DNA of 64,000 nt from Microbacterium terricola (GCF_027943945.1 NZ_AP027141.1:1-64000), one strand, 5' to 3'; shown: positions 1 to 13,605, counted from the first letter of the stretch. Translations and numbers: made by a program. The notes: a model not told the origin generated them from the sequence alone.

Positions 1-33
1 GGTGGCGTCCGCGAACTAGCGTGGCTCCGGCAG

Positions 34-42
34 TTATCCACA
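34..42. promoter_or_regulatory. DnaA box upstream of dnaA
   Basis: Perfect TTATCCACA about 60 bp before the dnaA start. A DnaA box in the dnaA promoter region fits autoregulation of dnaA, which is known in other bacteria. The rest of the 100 bp before dnaA holds no gene I can support. Confidence 0.75.
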
Positions 43-100
43 GGCTGCGCGTGACCGTTCCGTCGGCCTGCGGCGCATCCTTGTTCGTCCCGGAGGGACC

Positions 101-1537
101 ATGTCACAGCAGGAACTCCCCGACGTCCCGGTCTGGACGGCGGTGCTCCGCGAGCTCTCCGTGGATGAGCGCGTGACGCCGCAGCTGCAGGGGTTCCTGA
201 GTCTGGCCGTCCCGCAGGGCGTCATGGGCGGCACCCTCTATCTGGACGTGCCCAACGACCTGACCGCCGCTCAGATCAACAAGCGGATGCGCACGCCCAT
301 CCTCGAGGCACTGTCCCGCGTCGAGCCCACACTCGAGCACGATTCGGCGACGAGCTTCCGGGTCGTCGTCAATCCCGAACTGGCCGATGTCCATCTGACG
401 GCGCCGATCCCCGTGCAGTCGCCGATCGAGACGTCGAACCCTGCGCCGCAGACCCGTTCGCCGCTCGAGGAGACGCCGGACCCCGCGCCGGCCGCCTCGC
501 GCAACGACACCCGGCTGAACCCCAAGTACACCTTCGACAACTTCGTCATCGGGCAGTCCAACCGGTTCGCGCACGCGGCAGCGGTCGCCGTCGCCGAAGC
601 GCCGGCGAAGGCGTACAACCCGCTCTTCATCTACGGCGACTCGGGCCTCGGCAAGACACACCTGCTGCACGCCATCGGCGACTACGCGATGAGCCTCTAC
701 TCCGGCATCCGCGTCCGCTACGTCTCGAGTGAGGAGTTCACGAACGACTTCATCAACTCGATCGCCAACAACCGCGGCTCGGCGTTCCAGGCCCGCTACC
801 GCGATGTCGACATCCTCCTGATCGACGACATCCAGTTCCTGCAGGGTCGCGCCGAGACCCAAGAGGCCTTCTTCCACACGTTCAACACCCTGCACGATCA
901 CGACAAGCAGGTCGTCATCACCAGCGACGTGCCCCCGAAGCACCTCACCGGGTTCGAAGACCGCATGCGCAGCCGGTTCGAGTGGGGCCTGATCACCGAC
1001 GTGCAGGCGCCCGACCTCGAGACCCGCATCGCCATCCTCCGCAAGAAGGCGCAGTCCGAGCGGCTGCACATCCCCGACGAGGTGCTCGAATACATCGCGA
1101 CAGTCGTCTCGTCGAACATCCGCGAGCTGGAGGGCGCGCTCATCCGCGTCTCGGCTTTCGCGAGCCTCAACCGCTCCGAGCTCGACATGTCGCTCGCCCA
1201 GACGGTCCTGCGCGACATCGTCGACCAGGACGACGCGAACATCATCTCGCCGACCGACATCATCACGGCGACCGCGCAGTACTTCAAGCTCTCGGTCGAC
1301 GACCTGTACGGCTCGAGCCGTTCGCAGGCGGTCGCCACGGCACGCCAGATCGCCATGTACCTGTGCCGCGAGCGCACCAGCCTGTCGCTGCCCAAGATCG
1401 GGCAGCTCTTCGGCAACCGCGACCACACCACGGTGATGTACGCGTACAAGAAGATCAGCGACCTCATGAAGGAGCGTCGCTCGATCTACAACCAGGTCTC
1501 CGAGATCACGACTCAGCTCGGCCGCAGCGCCCGCTGA
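101..1537 (+). CDS. dnaA: Chromosomal replication initiator protein DnaA
   Basis: Binds DnaA boxes in oriC, melts the origin and loads the replicative helicase. The 478-residue protein has an N-terminal interaction domain, a Pro-rich linker (about 100-140), and an AAA+ core with Walker A GDSGLGKT (from residue 179) and Walker B LLIDDIQF (about 240). The C-terminal DNA-binding domain carries the signature GNRDHTTVMYAYKK. The length is normal for Actinobacteria. The ATG at 101 follows CGGAGGGACC, a good ribosome site. It sits immediately left of oriC and dnaN, the standard arrangement. Identification is secure. Confidence 0.98.
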   Translation: MSQQELPDVPVWTAVLRELSVDERVTPQLQGFLSLAVPQGVMGGTLYLDVPNDLTAAQINKRMRTPILEALSRVEPTLEHDSATSFRVVVNPELADVHLTAPIPVQSPIETSNPAPQTRSPLEETPDPAPAASRNDTRLNPKYTFDNFVIGQSNRFAHAAAVAVAEAPAKAYNPLFIYGDSGLGKTHLLHAIGDYAMSLYSGIRVRYVSSEEFTNDFINSIANNRGSAFQARYRDVDILLIDDIQFLQGRAETQEAFFHTFNTLHDHDKQVVITSDVPPKHLTGFEDRMRSRFEWGLITDVQAPDLETRIAILRKKAQSERLHIPDEVLEYIATVVSSNIRELEGALIRVSAFASLNRSELDMSLAQTVLRDIVDQDDANIISPTDIITATAQYFKLSVDDLYGSSRSQAVATARQIAMYLCRERTSLSLPKIGQLFGNRDHTTVMYAYKKISDLMKERRSIYNQVSEITTQLGRSAR

Positions 1538-1957
1538 CCCCGCCGGACGCCGCTCCGGAGAAATCGGGCGGAACAGTCCTTGACAGAGGTCTGCCCCCGG
1601 CCTCATGATTCGCGTTCTTCACAGTGTGGAAAACCTGTGGATAACTTTCGGATGCTGCCGAAACCTGTGAGGGATCGAGCTCTTCCTGTGGATGGGCTGT
1701 GGTGGACGGCGAATGACATGGATGGGGTTCACAGCATCCATCCGCAGGCGGTCCACATCTCACACCGTTGTAGTTTCGGTGTCCCGATTGGGATCGGCCG
1801 ACTTATCCACAGTTTCCACAGCTGTTAACAAGATGACAGATATCCCTTTGATGAAGAACAAGTCCGATCACCTCTACGGCGAAGCAGGGGGTCTTGGGGG
1901 CCGCAGGCAATGGGGCACTAGCATGGGAGACCCCGGCCCGATGTCAAGGGAGCGTCC
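1538..1957. other. oriC: Replication origin oriC (dnaA-dnaN intergenic region)
   Basis: The 420-bp gap between dnaA and dnaN has no credible gene. It holds DnaA boxes in both orientations: TGTGGATAA at 1636-1644 and TTATCCACA at 1803-1811 are perfect. Weaker versions lie at 1625-1633 (TGTGGAAAA), 1687-1695 (TGTGGATGG), 1749-1757 (CGGTCCACA) and 1812-1820 (GTTTCCACA). The stretch 1821-1875 is noticeably richer in A/T than its surroundings and is the best candidate for the unwinding element. Location and box cluster together make the origin call strong; the exact limits are inferred. Confidence 0.92.
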
Positions 1958-3109
1958 GTGAAGTTCCAGGTCAACCGCGATGTGTTCAGCGAGGCTGTGT
2001 CGTTCGTCGTCAAGCTTCTGCCGCAGCGCAATCCGCAGCCGATCCTCGCCGGCGTGCTGATCGAGGCTTCCGACGCAGGTCTGTCCCTCTCGGCCTTCGA
2101 CTACGAGGCATCCGCCCGCACGACGATCGATGCGACCGTCGACGAGCCCGGCACGATCCTCGTGCACGGCCGACTGCTCTCCGAGATCGCCAGCCGTCTG
2201 CCGAACGCCCCGATCCAGATCGAGGTCGACGAAGACGGCGGCGTGCTGCTCACCTGCGGCTCCGCCCGCTTCACGCTCGCGTCGATGCCCGTGCAGGAGT
2301 ACCCCGCGATCCCCGAGGTCAGCGGCCAGTCCGGGCTCGTCCCTGCCGAGGACTTCGCCACCGCGATCGCCCAGGTCGCATTCGCCGCGTCCCGCGATGA
2401 CGTCACTCCTGTCCTGACCGGCGTGCAGCTCGAGGTCACCGGCACCACGCTGAGCCTCGTCGCCACCGACCGCTACCGCGTCGCGCTCCGCGAGATCCCC
2501 TGGGACGGCGGCTCGGCAGCAACCGAGGAGACGCTCACGGCACTCGTTCCGGCGCGCACCCTCACCGAGGTCGGGAAGACGTTCGCACACTCGGGTGACA
2601 TCTCGATCGCGTTCTCCGGATCGGGCGACCGCGAGATCATCGCGTTCACGGCCGGCAACAAGACCGTGACCTCGCTGCTCATCAAGGGCAACTTCCCGCC
2701 CGTCCGCCGCCTGTTCCCCGAGCAGACCGAGCACCACGCCGTGGTCAACACCGCGGATCTGGTCGAGGCCGTCCGTCGTGTCTCGCTCGTGCTCGACCGT
2801 TCGGCGCCGCTGCGCTTCACGTTCGGCACGGACAGCGTCTCGATGGACGCATCTGGCACCGAGCAGGCCCGCGCCTCGGAGACGGTGGACGCCCACCTCA
2901 CCGGTGAGGACGTCACGCTCGGCCTGAACCCGCAGTACCTGACCGAGTCGCTGAGCGCCGTGCGCAGCGAGTTCGTGCGCATCACGTTCACCTCGACGGA
3001 CAACGCGAACAAGCTCAGTCCCGTGCTGGTCACCCCGCAGACCTCGGTCGACAAGGCGGGCGCGGAGTCGTTCAAGTACCTGCTGCAGCCGAACCTCCTG
3101 CTGAGGTGA
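1958..3109 (+). CDS. dnaN: DNA polymerase III beta sliding clamp
   Basis: Ring-shaped processivity clamp that tethers the replicase and other DNA-repair partners to DNA. The 383-residue protein starts MKFQVNRDVFSEAVSFVVK, has the usual length for three clamp domains and ends with the conserved region leading to a C-terminal LLR. The GTG at 1958 is preceded by AAGGGAG, and no better start lies upstream because oriC adjoins it. It is followed 39 bp later by recF, as in most Actinobacteria. Confidence 0.97.
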   Translation: MKFQVNRDVFSEAVSFVVKLLPQRNPQPILAGVLIEASDAGLSLSAFDYEASARTTIDATVDEPGTILVHGRLLSEIASRLPNAPIQIEVDEDGGVLLTCGSARFTLASMPVQEYPAIPEVSGQSGLVPAEDFATAIAQVAFAASRDDVTPVLTGVQLEVTGTTLSLVATDRYRVALREIPWDGGSAATEETLTALVPARTLTEVGKTFAHSGDISIAFSGSGDREIIAFTAGNKTVTSLLIKGNFPPVRRLFPEQTEHHAVVNTADLVEAVRRVSLVLDRSAPLRFTFGTDSVSMDASGTEQARASETVDAHLTGEDVTLGLNPQYLTESLSAVRSEFVRITFTSTDNANKLSPVLVTPQTSVDKAGAESFKYLLQPNLLLR

Positions 3110-3148
3110 CCTCGGTCCGAGGTCGGCGCCTCGGATTAGGCTGACTCG

Positions 3149-4309
3149 GTGATCGTCGAGCAGCTGAGCCTTGTGGACTTCCGCAATTACGCGGTCGCCG
3201 ACGTCACGCTCGGCCCCGGCCCGAATCTCTTCGTCGGACGCAACGGCCAGGGCAAGACCAATCTCGCCGAGGCCATCGCGTTCTTCGCCACTCTCGGCTC
3301 GCACCGCGTCTCCGCCGATGCACCCATGGTCCGCGACGGTGCCGACGCCGCCATCGTGCGCGCGAGACTCGCGCACGGTGAGCGCCGGGTCCTGCTCGAG
3401 GCGCAGGTCAACCGGCAGGGCTCCAACAAGGCTCGCGTGAACGGATCCCCGGTCAAGACCGCCGAACTGCCGCGCTACGCGCAGGTCGTGCTGTTCGCGC
3501 CGGAAGACCTGCAGATCGTCCGCGGCGATCCGTCCGCGCGCCGGCGCTTCGCCGACCAGTTGCTCATCCAGCGCGCACCGCGCATGTCGGGCGTCCTCGC
3601 CGACTACGACCGGGTCCTCAAGCAGCGCACCGCACTGCTCAAGTCGGCCCGAGCCCGCGGGGTGCGCGGCGATGCGCTGTCGACGCTCGACGTGTGGGAC
3701 GACAAGCTCGTCGATCTCGGCACCCAGGTCATCCGTGCCCGGCTGGCCCTCGCCGACGACCTGGCCGCCGCGCTCGCCGCCGCCTACTCCGCGATCGCCG
3801 GGGCCGACCATGCTCCGGAGGCCGAGTGGGTGCTCACCGTGGGCGGCGTCGACGCGGAAGATGACGACGAGACCCTCACGACCCGGGATGCCGCGGCCGC
3901 CGACATCGCCTCGCTCTTCCGTGTGGCTCTCGCCGACAAGCGCACCGCCGAGCTCGATCGCGGCATCACGCTCGTCGGGCCGCACCGCGACGACCTCCGG
4001 CTCCGCGTGCGCGGCCTGCCGGTCAAGGGCTACGCGTCGCACGGCGAATCGTGGTCGGTGGCGCTCGCGCTCCGGCTCGCATCGGCTCAGCTGCTGCGCG
4101 CGGAGTCGCAGCTCGGGGATCCCGTGCTGATCCTCGACGATGTGTTCGCCGAGCTCGACGCCGATCGTCGCGCCCGGCTGGCCGGACTCGTGGGCGACTT
4201 CGAGCAGGTGATCGTCACGGCAGCCGTCGAAGCCGACGTCCCCGGCGATCTCCGCGCCCGTGTCGTGCGGGTCGAGGCCGGCCGGATCCAGGAGCCCGGC
4301 GATGAGTGA
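3149..4309 (+). CDS. recF: DNA replication and repair protein RecF
   Basis: SMC-like ATPase that helps RecOR load RecA at gaps. At 386 residues it shows Walker A GRNGQGKTN (about 30-38), the ABC signature region SHGESWSVALALRLAS and Walker B PVLILDDVFAELD. The start is GTG at 3149, giving MIVEQLSLVDFRNY, the typical RecF N-terminus. Its stop codon lies inside the start of the next gene (8-bp overlap), so the two are translationally coupled. Confidence 0.96.
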   Translation: MIVEQLSLVDFRNYAVADVTLGPGPNLFVGRNGQGKTNLAEAIAFFATLGSHRVSADAPMVRDGADAAIVRARLAHGERRVLLEAQVNRQGSNKARVNGSPVKTAELPRYAQVVLFAPEDLQIVRGDPSARRRFADQLLIQRAPRMSGVLADYDRVLKQRTALLKSARARGVRGDALSTLDVWDDKLVDLGTQVIRARLALADDLAAALAAAYSAIAGADHAPEAEWVLTVGGVDAEDDDETLTTRDAAAADIASLFRVALADKRTAELDRGITLVGPHRDDLRLRVRGLPVKGYASHGESWSVALALRLASAQLLRAESQLGDPVLILDDVFAELDADRRARLAGLVGDFEQVIVTAAVEADVPGDLRARVVRVEAGRIQEPGDE

Positions 4310-4829
4310 CCCCGGTCAGCCGCAGGAGCCGGCTGCATCCGAACCTGCCGAGGTGATTCCCGAGACGGTCGCGACCTACCTCCGCCTGCGCGGCCTCGAA
4401 CCCAGCGCCCGCGCCTACCGGAAGAAGAAGCGGCGGCGGACGGCAGACGACGAGAACGCACCGTTCACAGCGGGTCGAGACCCGCGCGGGCTGGGTGACG
4501 TGCTCGCGGTGGTCACGCGCGAGGCCGGGTGGGAGCCCGCGCTCGCGCGCGAGGATGTCGTGCGCACCTGGAGCGAGGTCGCCGGCGCCGACACCGCCAA
4601 GCACACCCGGCCGGTGGCCTTCACCGACGGAACGCTCACGGTCCAGGCGGACTCGACCGCGTGGGCGAAGCAGCTCCAGATCATGCGGTCGCAGATCCTC
4701 TCCGAGATCATCCGCCGGTACCCCGAGGCGGGCGTCGAGAGCATCCGTTTCATCGGCCCGGACGTCCCCTCGTGGAAATGGGGCCCCAGAACGATTCCAG
4801 GCCGCGGTCCGCGCGATACCTACGGCTGA
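4302..4829 (+). CDS. DciA-like DUF721 protein
   Basis: Member of the DUF721/DciA family; DciA is the helicase-loading factor of bacteria that lack DnaC or DnaI. The 175-residue protein has a polar N-terminus, a basic KKKRRR patch near residue 40 and a C-terminal fold (about 65-160) with the pattern VVRTWSEVAG ... LTVQADSTAWAKQLQ typical of the family. I chose ATG 4302, which overlaps the recF stop, rather than an upstream in-frame codon inside recF. The recF-dciA-gyrB context is standard for Actinobacteria. Confidence 0.88.
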   Translation: MSDPGQPQEPAASEPAEVIPETVATYLRLRGLEPSARAYRKKKRRRTADDENAPFTAGRDPRGLGDVLAVVTREAGWEPALAREDVVRTWSEVAGADTAKHTRPVAFTDGTLTVQADSTAWAKQLQIMRSQILSEIIRRYPEAGVESIRFIGPDVPSWKWGPRTIPGRGPRDTYG

Positions 4830-4909
4830 GACACGTCCTGGATTATCCGGTCGGATTTCATCGCGCCACAGGGCCGCAGAACGGTCGGAGCGAGGGCGGT
4901 CCTTGATAG

Positions 4910-6991
<2,082 letters not shown>

Positions 6992-7049
6992 CCCTTCGAC
7001 GACGCTCGGGGACAGCATCCCCTCCAGCCAGAACGACTGAGACGAACAC

Positions 7050-9616
<2,567 letters not shown>

Positions 9617-9620
<4 letters not shown>

Positions 9621-10018
9621 GCACCGTAGCCGACAAGCTCGCCAAGAAGTCCAGCCACAAGACCACCGCCAAGCAGGTCCGCCTGCGCCTGGTCTACATC
9701 GACTTCTGGTCGGCCGTGAAGCTGTCGTTCCTGGCCGCTATCGCCCAGGCGGTCGTGACCGTGGTGACGTTCTTCCTGGTCTACATGCTCGTGCAGACGA
9801 CGGGCCTCATCGGCAAGGTCGACGAGTTCTTCCAGAGCTTCACCGACGGCGGCTCGATCACCGCGTTCATCGGGCTGCCTCAGGTCATGGCGTTCGCAGC
9901 GGTCGTGGCGATCCTCAACCTGGTCGTCATCACGGTGCTGGGTGCGGTCGTCGCCGGCATCTACAACCTCGCGGTCAAGATCACCGGCGGCCTGCTGGTC
10001 GGCTTCACCTCGAACTGA
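9617..10018 (+). CDS. DUF3566 transmembrane protein
   Basis: A 133-residue integral membrane protein of the DUF3566 family found after gyrA across Actinobacteria; its function is not established. After a basic N-terminus (about 1-25) there are two hydrophobic segments, about 35-60 and 93-125, with a polar stretch between them. The ATG overlaps the gyrA stop (ATGA), so it is coupled to gyrase expression. Confidence 0.88.
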
Positions 10019-10116
10019 CCGTCGTCCAAGACTCCTCGGGCACGCTCTCGATTCGCGAGAACGTCGCCCGTCAGGTAAAGTCTTGGAGGTTGACGGCGTA
10101 CACCGCCGTCACGGAC

Positions 10117-10190
10117 GGGGCTATAGCTCAGGCGGTTAGAGCGCTTCACTGATAATGAAGAGGTCCCAGGTTCAAGTCCTGGTAGCCCCA
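10117..10190 (+). tRNA. tRNA-Ile (GAU)
   Basis: 74-nt cloverleaf. The acceptor arms GGGGCTA and TAGCCCC pair fully, the T-loop is GTTCAAGTC, and the anticodon GAT is at 10151-10153. The discriminator base is A and no CCA is encoded. The tRNA-Ile/tRNA-Ala pair behind gyrA is a common actinobacterial arrangement. Confidence 0.97.
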
Positions 10191-10206
10191 CACAGAAATT
10201 CCCTCA

Positions 10207-10279
10207 GGGGCCTTAGCTCAGTTGGTAGAGCGCCTGCTTTGCAAGCAGGATGTCAGGAGTTCGAATCTCCTAGGCTCCA
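10207..10279 (+). tRNA. tRNA-Ala (UGC)
   Basis: 73-nt cloverleaf. Acceptor arm GGGGCCT pairs with AGGCTCC (one G-U), the T-loop is GTTCGAATC, and anticodon TGC is at 10240-10242. It begins 16 bp after tRNA-Ile and is probably co-transcribed with it. Confidence 0.97.
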
Positions 10280-10284
10280 CATCT

Positions 10285-10320
10285 GAAGAGTCGGCCCTCG
10301 GGCCGGCTCTTCTTGCTTTC
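10285..10320 (+). terminator. Rho-independent terminator after the tRNA pair
   Basis: GAAGAGTCGGCCC (10285-10297) pairs with GGGCCGGCTCTTC (10300-10312) with one G-T, followed by a T-rich run. It closes the gyrase-tRNA region. The next 190 bp, up to the membrane-protein gene at 10512, hold no gene I can support. Confidence 0.8.
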
Positions 10321-10511
10321 CCGGAGCCGATATCGGCGGTTTGTTGATTGCGTCCCCCAATCGGTGGACAGACTGTAGATCGCCGACAAATATCCGCTCC
10401 CATCAGCATCTTCGACTGATTCGCAGAGAACAGCATCTCGGCGCGCGATGTACGTGCAGGACTACACCTGCCTCACACACATCGAACACCGTTGTTCGTC
10501 TGGAGGATGTC

Positions 10512-11246
10512 ATGCAATGGTCATGGTGGAGACTCGCGGCCGCGGCCGTGGGATTGTCCGGTGTCGCGGCGGGCTACATCGTCAACGTCGATCGAGCCAC
10601 GCGTCAGGGGCAGGACCTCTCGGTCGTGCTCGCCAACTACTTCAGCCTGTTCACGATCGTCTCGACGCTCCTGAGCGTCGTGGCGCTCACTGCGGCGGCC
10701 GTCTGGTCACGGCTGCATCCCTGGTCCGACCGGGAGCCGCTCGCGATCGCGCTGGGGATGGCGATCGTCACCGCACCGGTCCTGCTTCTGGGCGTGGTCT
10801 ACAACGTGCTGCTGCGCGGTGTGCCGTCCGCCGTGGCACTGGGCGACTCGGCGGGCATCGCCATGCTGGACACGTATGCGATCGAAGTGCTGCACGTCGT
10901 GCTCCCGCTGTACTTCCTCGCGGACCTGCTCTTCGCGAGCCGGCGTCGCGCGCTGCCGTGGTGGAGCCTCGCCGTGCTCGTCGGCTATCCGCTCCTCTGG
11001 GTGACCTACACGATGGTCCGCGGTGAGCTCGTGGCCGATCCGTCCGGCGCGACGGCGTGGTGGTACCCCTACCCGTTCCTCGACCCCCACGGACCGGGCG
11101 GATGGGGATCCGCCCTGATGTACATCGGCGGGATCTTCGCCGCTTTCGTCGGGATCGGGGCCGGGATCATCGCGATCGGCCGCCATCGAGTGCGCCGTGC
11201 CTCGCGGCGCGGCGTCCCCGCATCAGCCGGGCTGCTGTCCGTCTGA
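10512..11246 (+). CDS. Pr6Pr-type integral membrane protein
   Basis: 244-residue polytopic membrane protein with six to seven hydrophobic segments, starting MQWSWWRLAAAAVGLSGVAA. It resembles the actinobacterial Pr6Pr family of unknown function, including the conserved YFSLFTI near residue 40 and a WWYPYPFLDPHGPGGW stretch near the C-terminus. ATG 10512 has CTGGAGGA just upstream; longer in-frame readings have no ribosome site. It stands alone between the tRNA terminator and a large inverted repeat. Confidence 0.75.
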   Translation: MQWSWWRLAAAAVGLSGVAAGYIVNVDRATRQGQDLSVVLANYFSLFTIVSTLLSVVALTAAAVWSRLHPWSDREPLAIALGMAIVTAPVLLLGVVYNVLLRGVPSAVALGDSAGIAMLDTYAIEVLHVVLPLYFLADLLFASRRRALPWWSLAVLVGYPLLWVTYTMVRGELVADPSGATAWWYPYPFLDPHGPGGWGSALMYIGGIFAAFVGIGAGIIAIGRHRVRRASRRGVPASAGLLSV

Positions 11247-11254
11247 CACTCCAT

Positions 11255-11330
11255 CCAGAACAGGTGTTCTGGCGAGCACAGGAGAAATGCAGCATCCCCT
11301 CTCCTGCCTCCGCCGGAACACCTGTTCTGG
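11255..11330. repeat. Nested inverted repeat with two GAAC-N4-GTTC cores
   Basis: The 20-bp arms 11255-11274 and 11311-11330 are inverted copies of each other with one mismatch. Each arm is itself nearly palindromic and contains GAAC-AGGT-GTTC (11258-11269) or GAAC-ACCT-GTTC (11316-11327). A second pair, CAGGAG at 11279 and CTCCTG at 11301, is nested inside. GAAC-N4-GTTC is the core of the Gram-positive LexA (SOS) box. The element could be a LexA-bound promoter region for the following NUDIX gene, a terminator-type hairpin, or a dispersed repeat. Confidence 0.7.
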
Positions 11331-11420
11331 CGCGCGGCGGACGACGGTCGGATGCTGCGGCCGTCGGCGTTCCCGCGGAGATCGACGCTTCCGTCGGTCG
11401 TGGTCGATAGAGTCGCACGC

Positions 11421-11846
11421 ATGGACCTGCGCGTCGCGGCATACGCGGTCATCGTCGACGATGAGCGGAACATCCTGCTCGCCCACTGGAACGAGGGACG
11501 CCGGGCGGCATGGACGCTCCCCGGCGGCGGTCTCGAACCGGGTGAGGACCCGGAGAACGCGACACGACGCGAGGTGCGGGAGGAGACCGGCTATCGCGTC
11601 GCACTCGGCGAGCTGCTCGGCATCCACTCCCGCGTGATCCCCGAGGGGCGACGGCTCACGCCCGGCGCAACGGGCCCCCTCCACACCCTGCGGATCGTCT
11701 ATCGAGCGCGCGTCACGGGCGGGGCGCTCCGCAACGAGAAGGACGGCTCGACCGACCGGGCCGAGTGGTTCCCTCTGGCCGAAGTGCCGGAACTGCAGCG
11801 CGTGAAGCTCGTCGACATCGGGCTTGAGATGGCCGGGCTCGACTGA
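11421..11846 (+). CDS. NUDIX hydrolase
   Basis: 141-residue NUDIX-fold pyrophosphohydrolase; the exact nucleotide substrate cannot be told from sequence. The NUDIX box runs from GGLEPGEDPENATR to REVREETGY (about residues 34-57), with all metal-binding glutamates present. ATG 11421 has no clear ribosome site. A TAGAGT hexamer lies 9-14 bp upstream, so the mRNA may be leaderless. The paired LexA-like palindromes lie 90-165 bp upstream. It converges with the YbaK-type gene, with only 4 bp between stops. Confidence 0.9.
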   Translation: MDLRVAAYAVIVDDERNILLAHWNEGRRAAWTLPGGGLEPGEDPENATRREVREETGYRVALGELLGIHSRVIPEGRRLTPGATGPLHTLRIVYRARVTGGALRNEKDGSTDRAEWFPLAEVPELQRVKLVDIGLEMAGLD

Positions 11847-11850
11847 GACG

Positions 11851-12339
11851 TCAGTCGGCGGCCTGCGAGATGTCGGCCACCGTCGCGCCGTAAGCGGCGA
11901 TCAGCGCGTCGGCGTCGACGAACAGGCTGTACCCGTGCGCACCGGCCCCCATGGCGATCCGTTCGCCCACGATGCGCTCGTCTGCGAACACGGGCCAGTC
12001 GGTGCTGCTGCCGATCGGCACGATCGTTCCTCGCTCGTATCCCGTCGCGGCGAGGGCGCGCTCCGGGTCGGGCAGCTGCAGCTTGTTCACCCCGACCACG
12101 GCGCGCAGCTTCGGCCAGGAGATCGCACGGTCGCCCGGGACCAGCGCGAACAGATACGTGTCGTCGCTGCGTTTGACCACGAGCGTCTTCACGATGCCCG
12201 CGGTCGGCAGGCCGAGCAGCGCGGCAGCCTCGACCAGGCTCCTCGCCGCGGGTCGCTCCCGGATCTCGACGTCCAGCCCGCGAGCGGATGCCGCGGCCCG
12301 GACACGTTCGAGCCCTTCAGCGGGCGGTGCGTCCGTCAC
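11851..12339 (-). CDS. YbaK/ProX-type aminoacyl-tRNA deacylase
   Basis: 162-residue protein of the YbaK/EbsC/ProX superfamily, which hydrolyses mischarged aminoacyl-tRNAs. Family features are VKTLVVK (about 50), the LVPGDRAISWPKLRAVVG region, and the GYERGTIVPIG motif near residue 112. The GTG at 12339 gives MTDAPPAEGLERV; the reading frame stays open further upstream but without a recognisable start or homology. The proposed ribosome site is weak. Confidence 0.85.
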   Translation of the reverse strand: MTDAPPAEGLERVRAAASARGLDVEIRERPAARSLVEAAALLGLPTAGIVKTLVVKRSDDTYLFALVPGDRAISWPKLRAVVGVNKLQLPDPERALAATGYERGTIVPIGSSTDWPVFADERIVGERIAMGAGAHGYSLFVDADALIAAYGATVADISQAAD

Positions 12340-12352
12340 CAGAGGATGAGGG

Positions 12353-12934
12353 TCACGCGTCGGGTGCGCGCAGCGGGTCGTCCGCGACCCAGAGCTCGTC
12401 GTCGGCACGCAGGGTCTGCCAGGCGGCGTACAGCACGCCGACCGCAGCGGCGATGCCGAGGATGATCGCGATGACTCCGCCGGGGCCGATGCTCTTCTTC
12501 TTCGGCGCCGTGCCGAGCTTCGCCGCGAGACGATTCGTGACGTCCTTGCCGTACTTGTCGGCGAGCTTGGCGTACGACGAGCCGTCGAGCGACGGCAGCC
12601 CGCGTCCGGAGGACAGGTGCGCGCGGGTGTCGTTCGCCGCGTCCCAGACGGACAGTGCGGAGCCGACCACGGCGCCGGTCGCCGGCACGACCCGGTCAGC
12701 GAGCACGTGACGAGAGAACTTGACGCTCTTGTCGACATACGGGGCCGCGTACTTCTCGTACGAGTGCTGCACCTGCGGCACGACCTGCTCGCGTCCGTAG
12801 TGTCCGAGCTGCCTGCTCGCTTCACGGGCGACGTCCGCGGCCTCGCCGACCAGAACCTGCTGCGACTCCCACAGCTTGTTCGCGTGCTGCTGCAGCTTGT
12901 GGAGTTCCTTCTGGCGCTTACGGCTGAGGCTCAT
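12353..12934 (-). CDS. Conserved hypothetical protein with C-terminal membrane segment
   Basis: 193 residues. A basic helical N-terminus (MSLSRKRQKELHKLQ) is followed by a long charged helical part and one hydrophobic segment (about 152-172, rich in I/G/A) with a short acidic tail. I do not recognise a domain with known function; similar proteins seem widespread in Microbacteriaceae. ATG 12934 has AGGGAGGG at ideal spacing. It ends 14 bp before the YbaK-type start, so the two may form an operon. Confidence 0.7.
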   Translation of the reverse strand: MSLSRKRQKELHKLQQHANKLWESQQVLVGEAADVAREASRQLGHYGREQVVPQVQHSYEKYAAPYVDKSVKFSRHVLADRVVPATGAVVGSALSVWDAANDTRAHLSSGRGLPSLDGSSYAKLADKYGKDVTNRLAAKLGTAPKKKSIGPGGVIAIILGIAAAVGVLYAAWQTLRADDELWVADDPLRAPDA

Positions 12935-13033
12935 GGGTGCCCTCCCTGTCGATGGGGACGTTGGAAACCCCATCTTGCCAGACGGCACCACGCACTCAAG
13001 GGGGGATCGACAGAACTCTGAGAGAATGAGAGC

Positions 13034-13591
13034 ATGCCCCAGCACACTGCCGTTGCCACCATCCACACCAACCACGGCGACATCGTGGTCAACCTGTTCG
13101 GCGATCACGCCCCGCGCACGGTGCAGAACTTCGTCGGCCTGGCCGACGGTTCGCTGCCGTGGACCGACCCGAAGACCGGCAAGCCCGGCGAGGGCCCGCT
13201 GTACCAGGACGTCGTCTTCCACCGCATCATCCCCAACTTCATGATCCAGGGCGGCGACCCGCTCGGTCAGGGCGTCGGCGGCCCCGGCTACACCTTCAAC
13301 GACGAGATCCACCCCGAGCTGCAGTTCGGCTCGCCCTACCTGCTCGCCATGGCGAACGCCGGTCTCCGCCGCAACGCGATCACCGGCAAGGCCGAGGGCA
13401 CCAACGGATCGCAGTTCTTCATCACCACGGATCCGACGCCGTGGCTGAACGGCAAGCACACCATCTTCGGCGAGGTCGCCGACGACGCATCACGTGCGGT
13501 CGTCGACGCGATCAGCGCCGTGCCGACCGGCGCGGGCGACCGCCCGATCGAGCCCGTCGTGCTGCAGTCCATCGACGTCGTCGCGGTCTAG
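13034..13591 (+). CDS. Cyclophilin-type peptidyl-prolyl cis-trans isomerase
   Basis: 185-residue cytoplasmic cyclophilin that accelerates proline isomerisation during folding. It opens VATIHTNHGDIVVNLFG and contains the catalytic-site motif FHRIIPNFMIQGGD (about 70-83), then NGSQFFIT and WLNGKHTIFGEV. No signal peptide is present. The divergent neighbour starts 99 bp away, so both promoters lie in that gap. The start of the rhomboid gene is 15 bp downstream; orthologues commonly occur as this pair. Confidence 0.94.
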   Translation: MPQHTAVATIHTNHGDIVVNLFGDHAPRTVQNFVGLADGSLPWTDPKTGKPGEGPLYQDVVFHRIIPNFMIQGGDPLGQGVGGPGYTFNDEIHPELQFGSPYLLAMANAGLRRNAITGKAEGTNGSQFFITTDPTPWLNGKHTIFGEVADDASRAVVDAISAVPTGAGDRPIEPVVLQSIDVVAV

Positions 13592-13605
13592 CAGCGCGTC
13601 CGTCC

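Noticed and set aside
1874..4042. Minus-strand frame of 722 codons opposite dnaN and recF
   Set aside because: Shadow of two certain genes; no ribosome site and no recognisable domain.
10117..10279. Genes read through the tRNA pair
   Set aside because: Frames crossing the tRNAs are accidental; both cloverleaves are complete.
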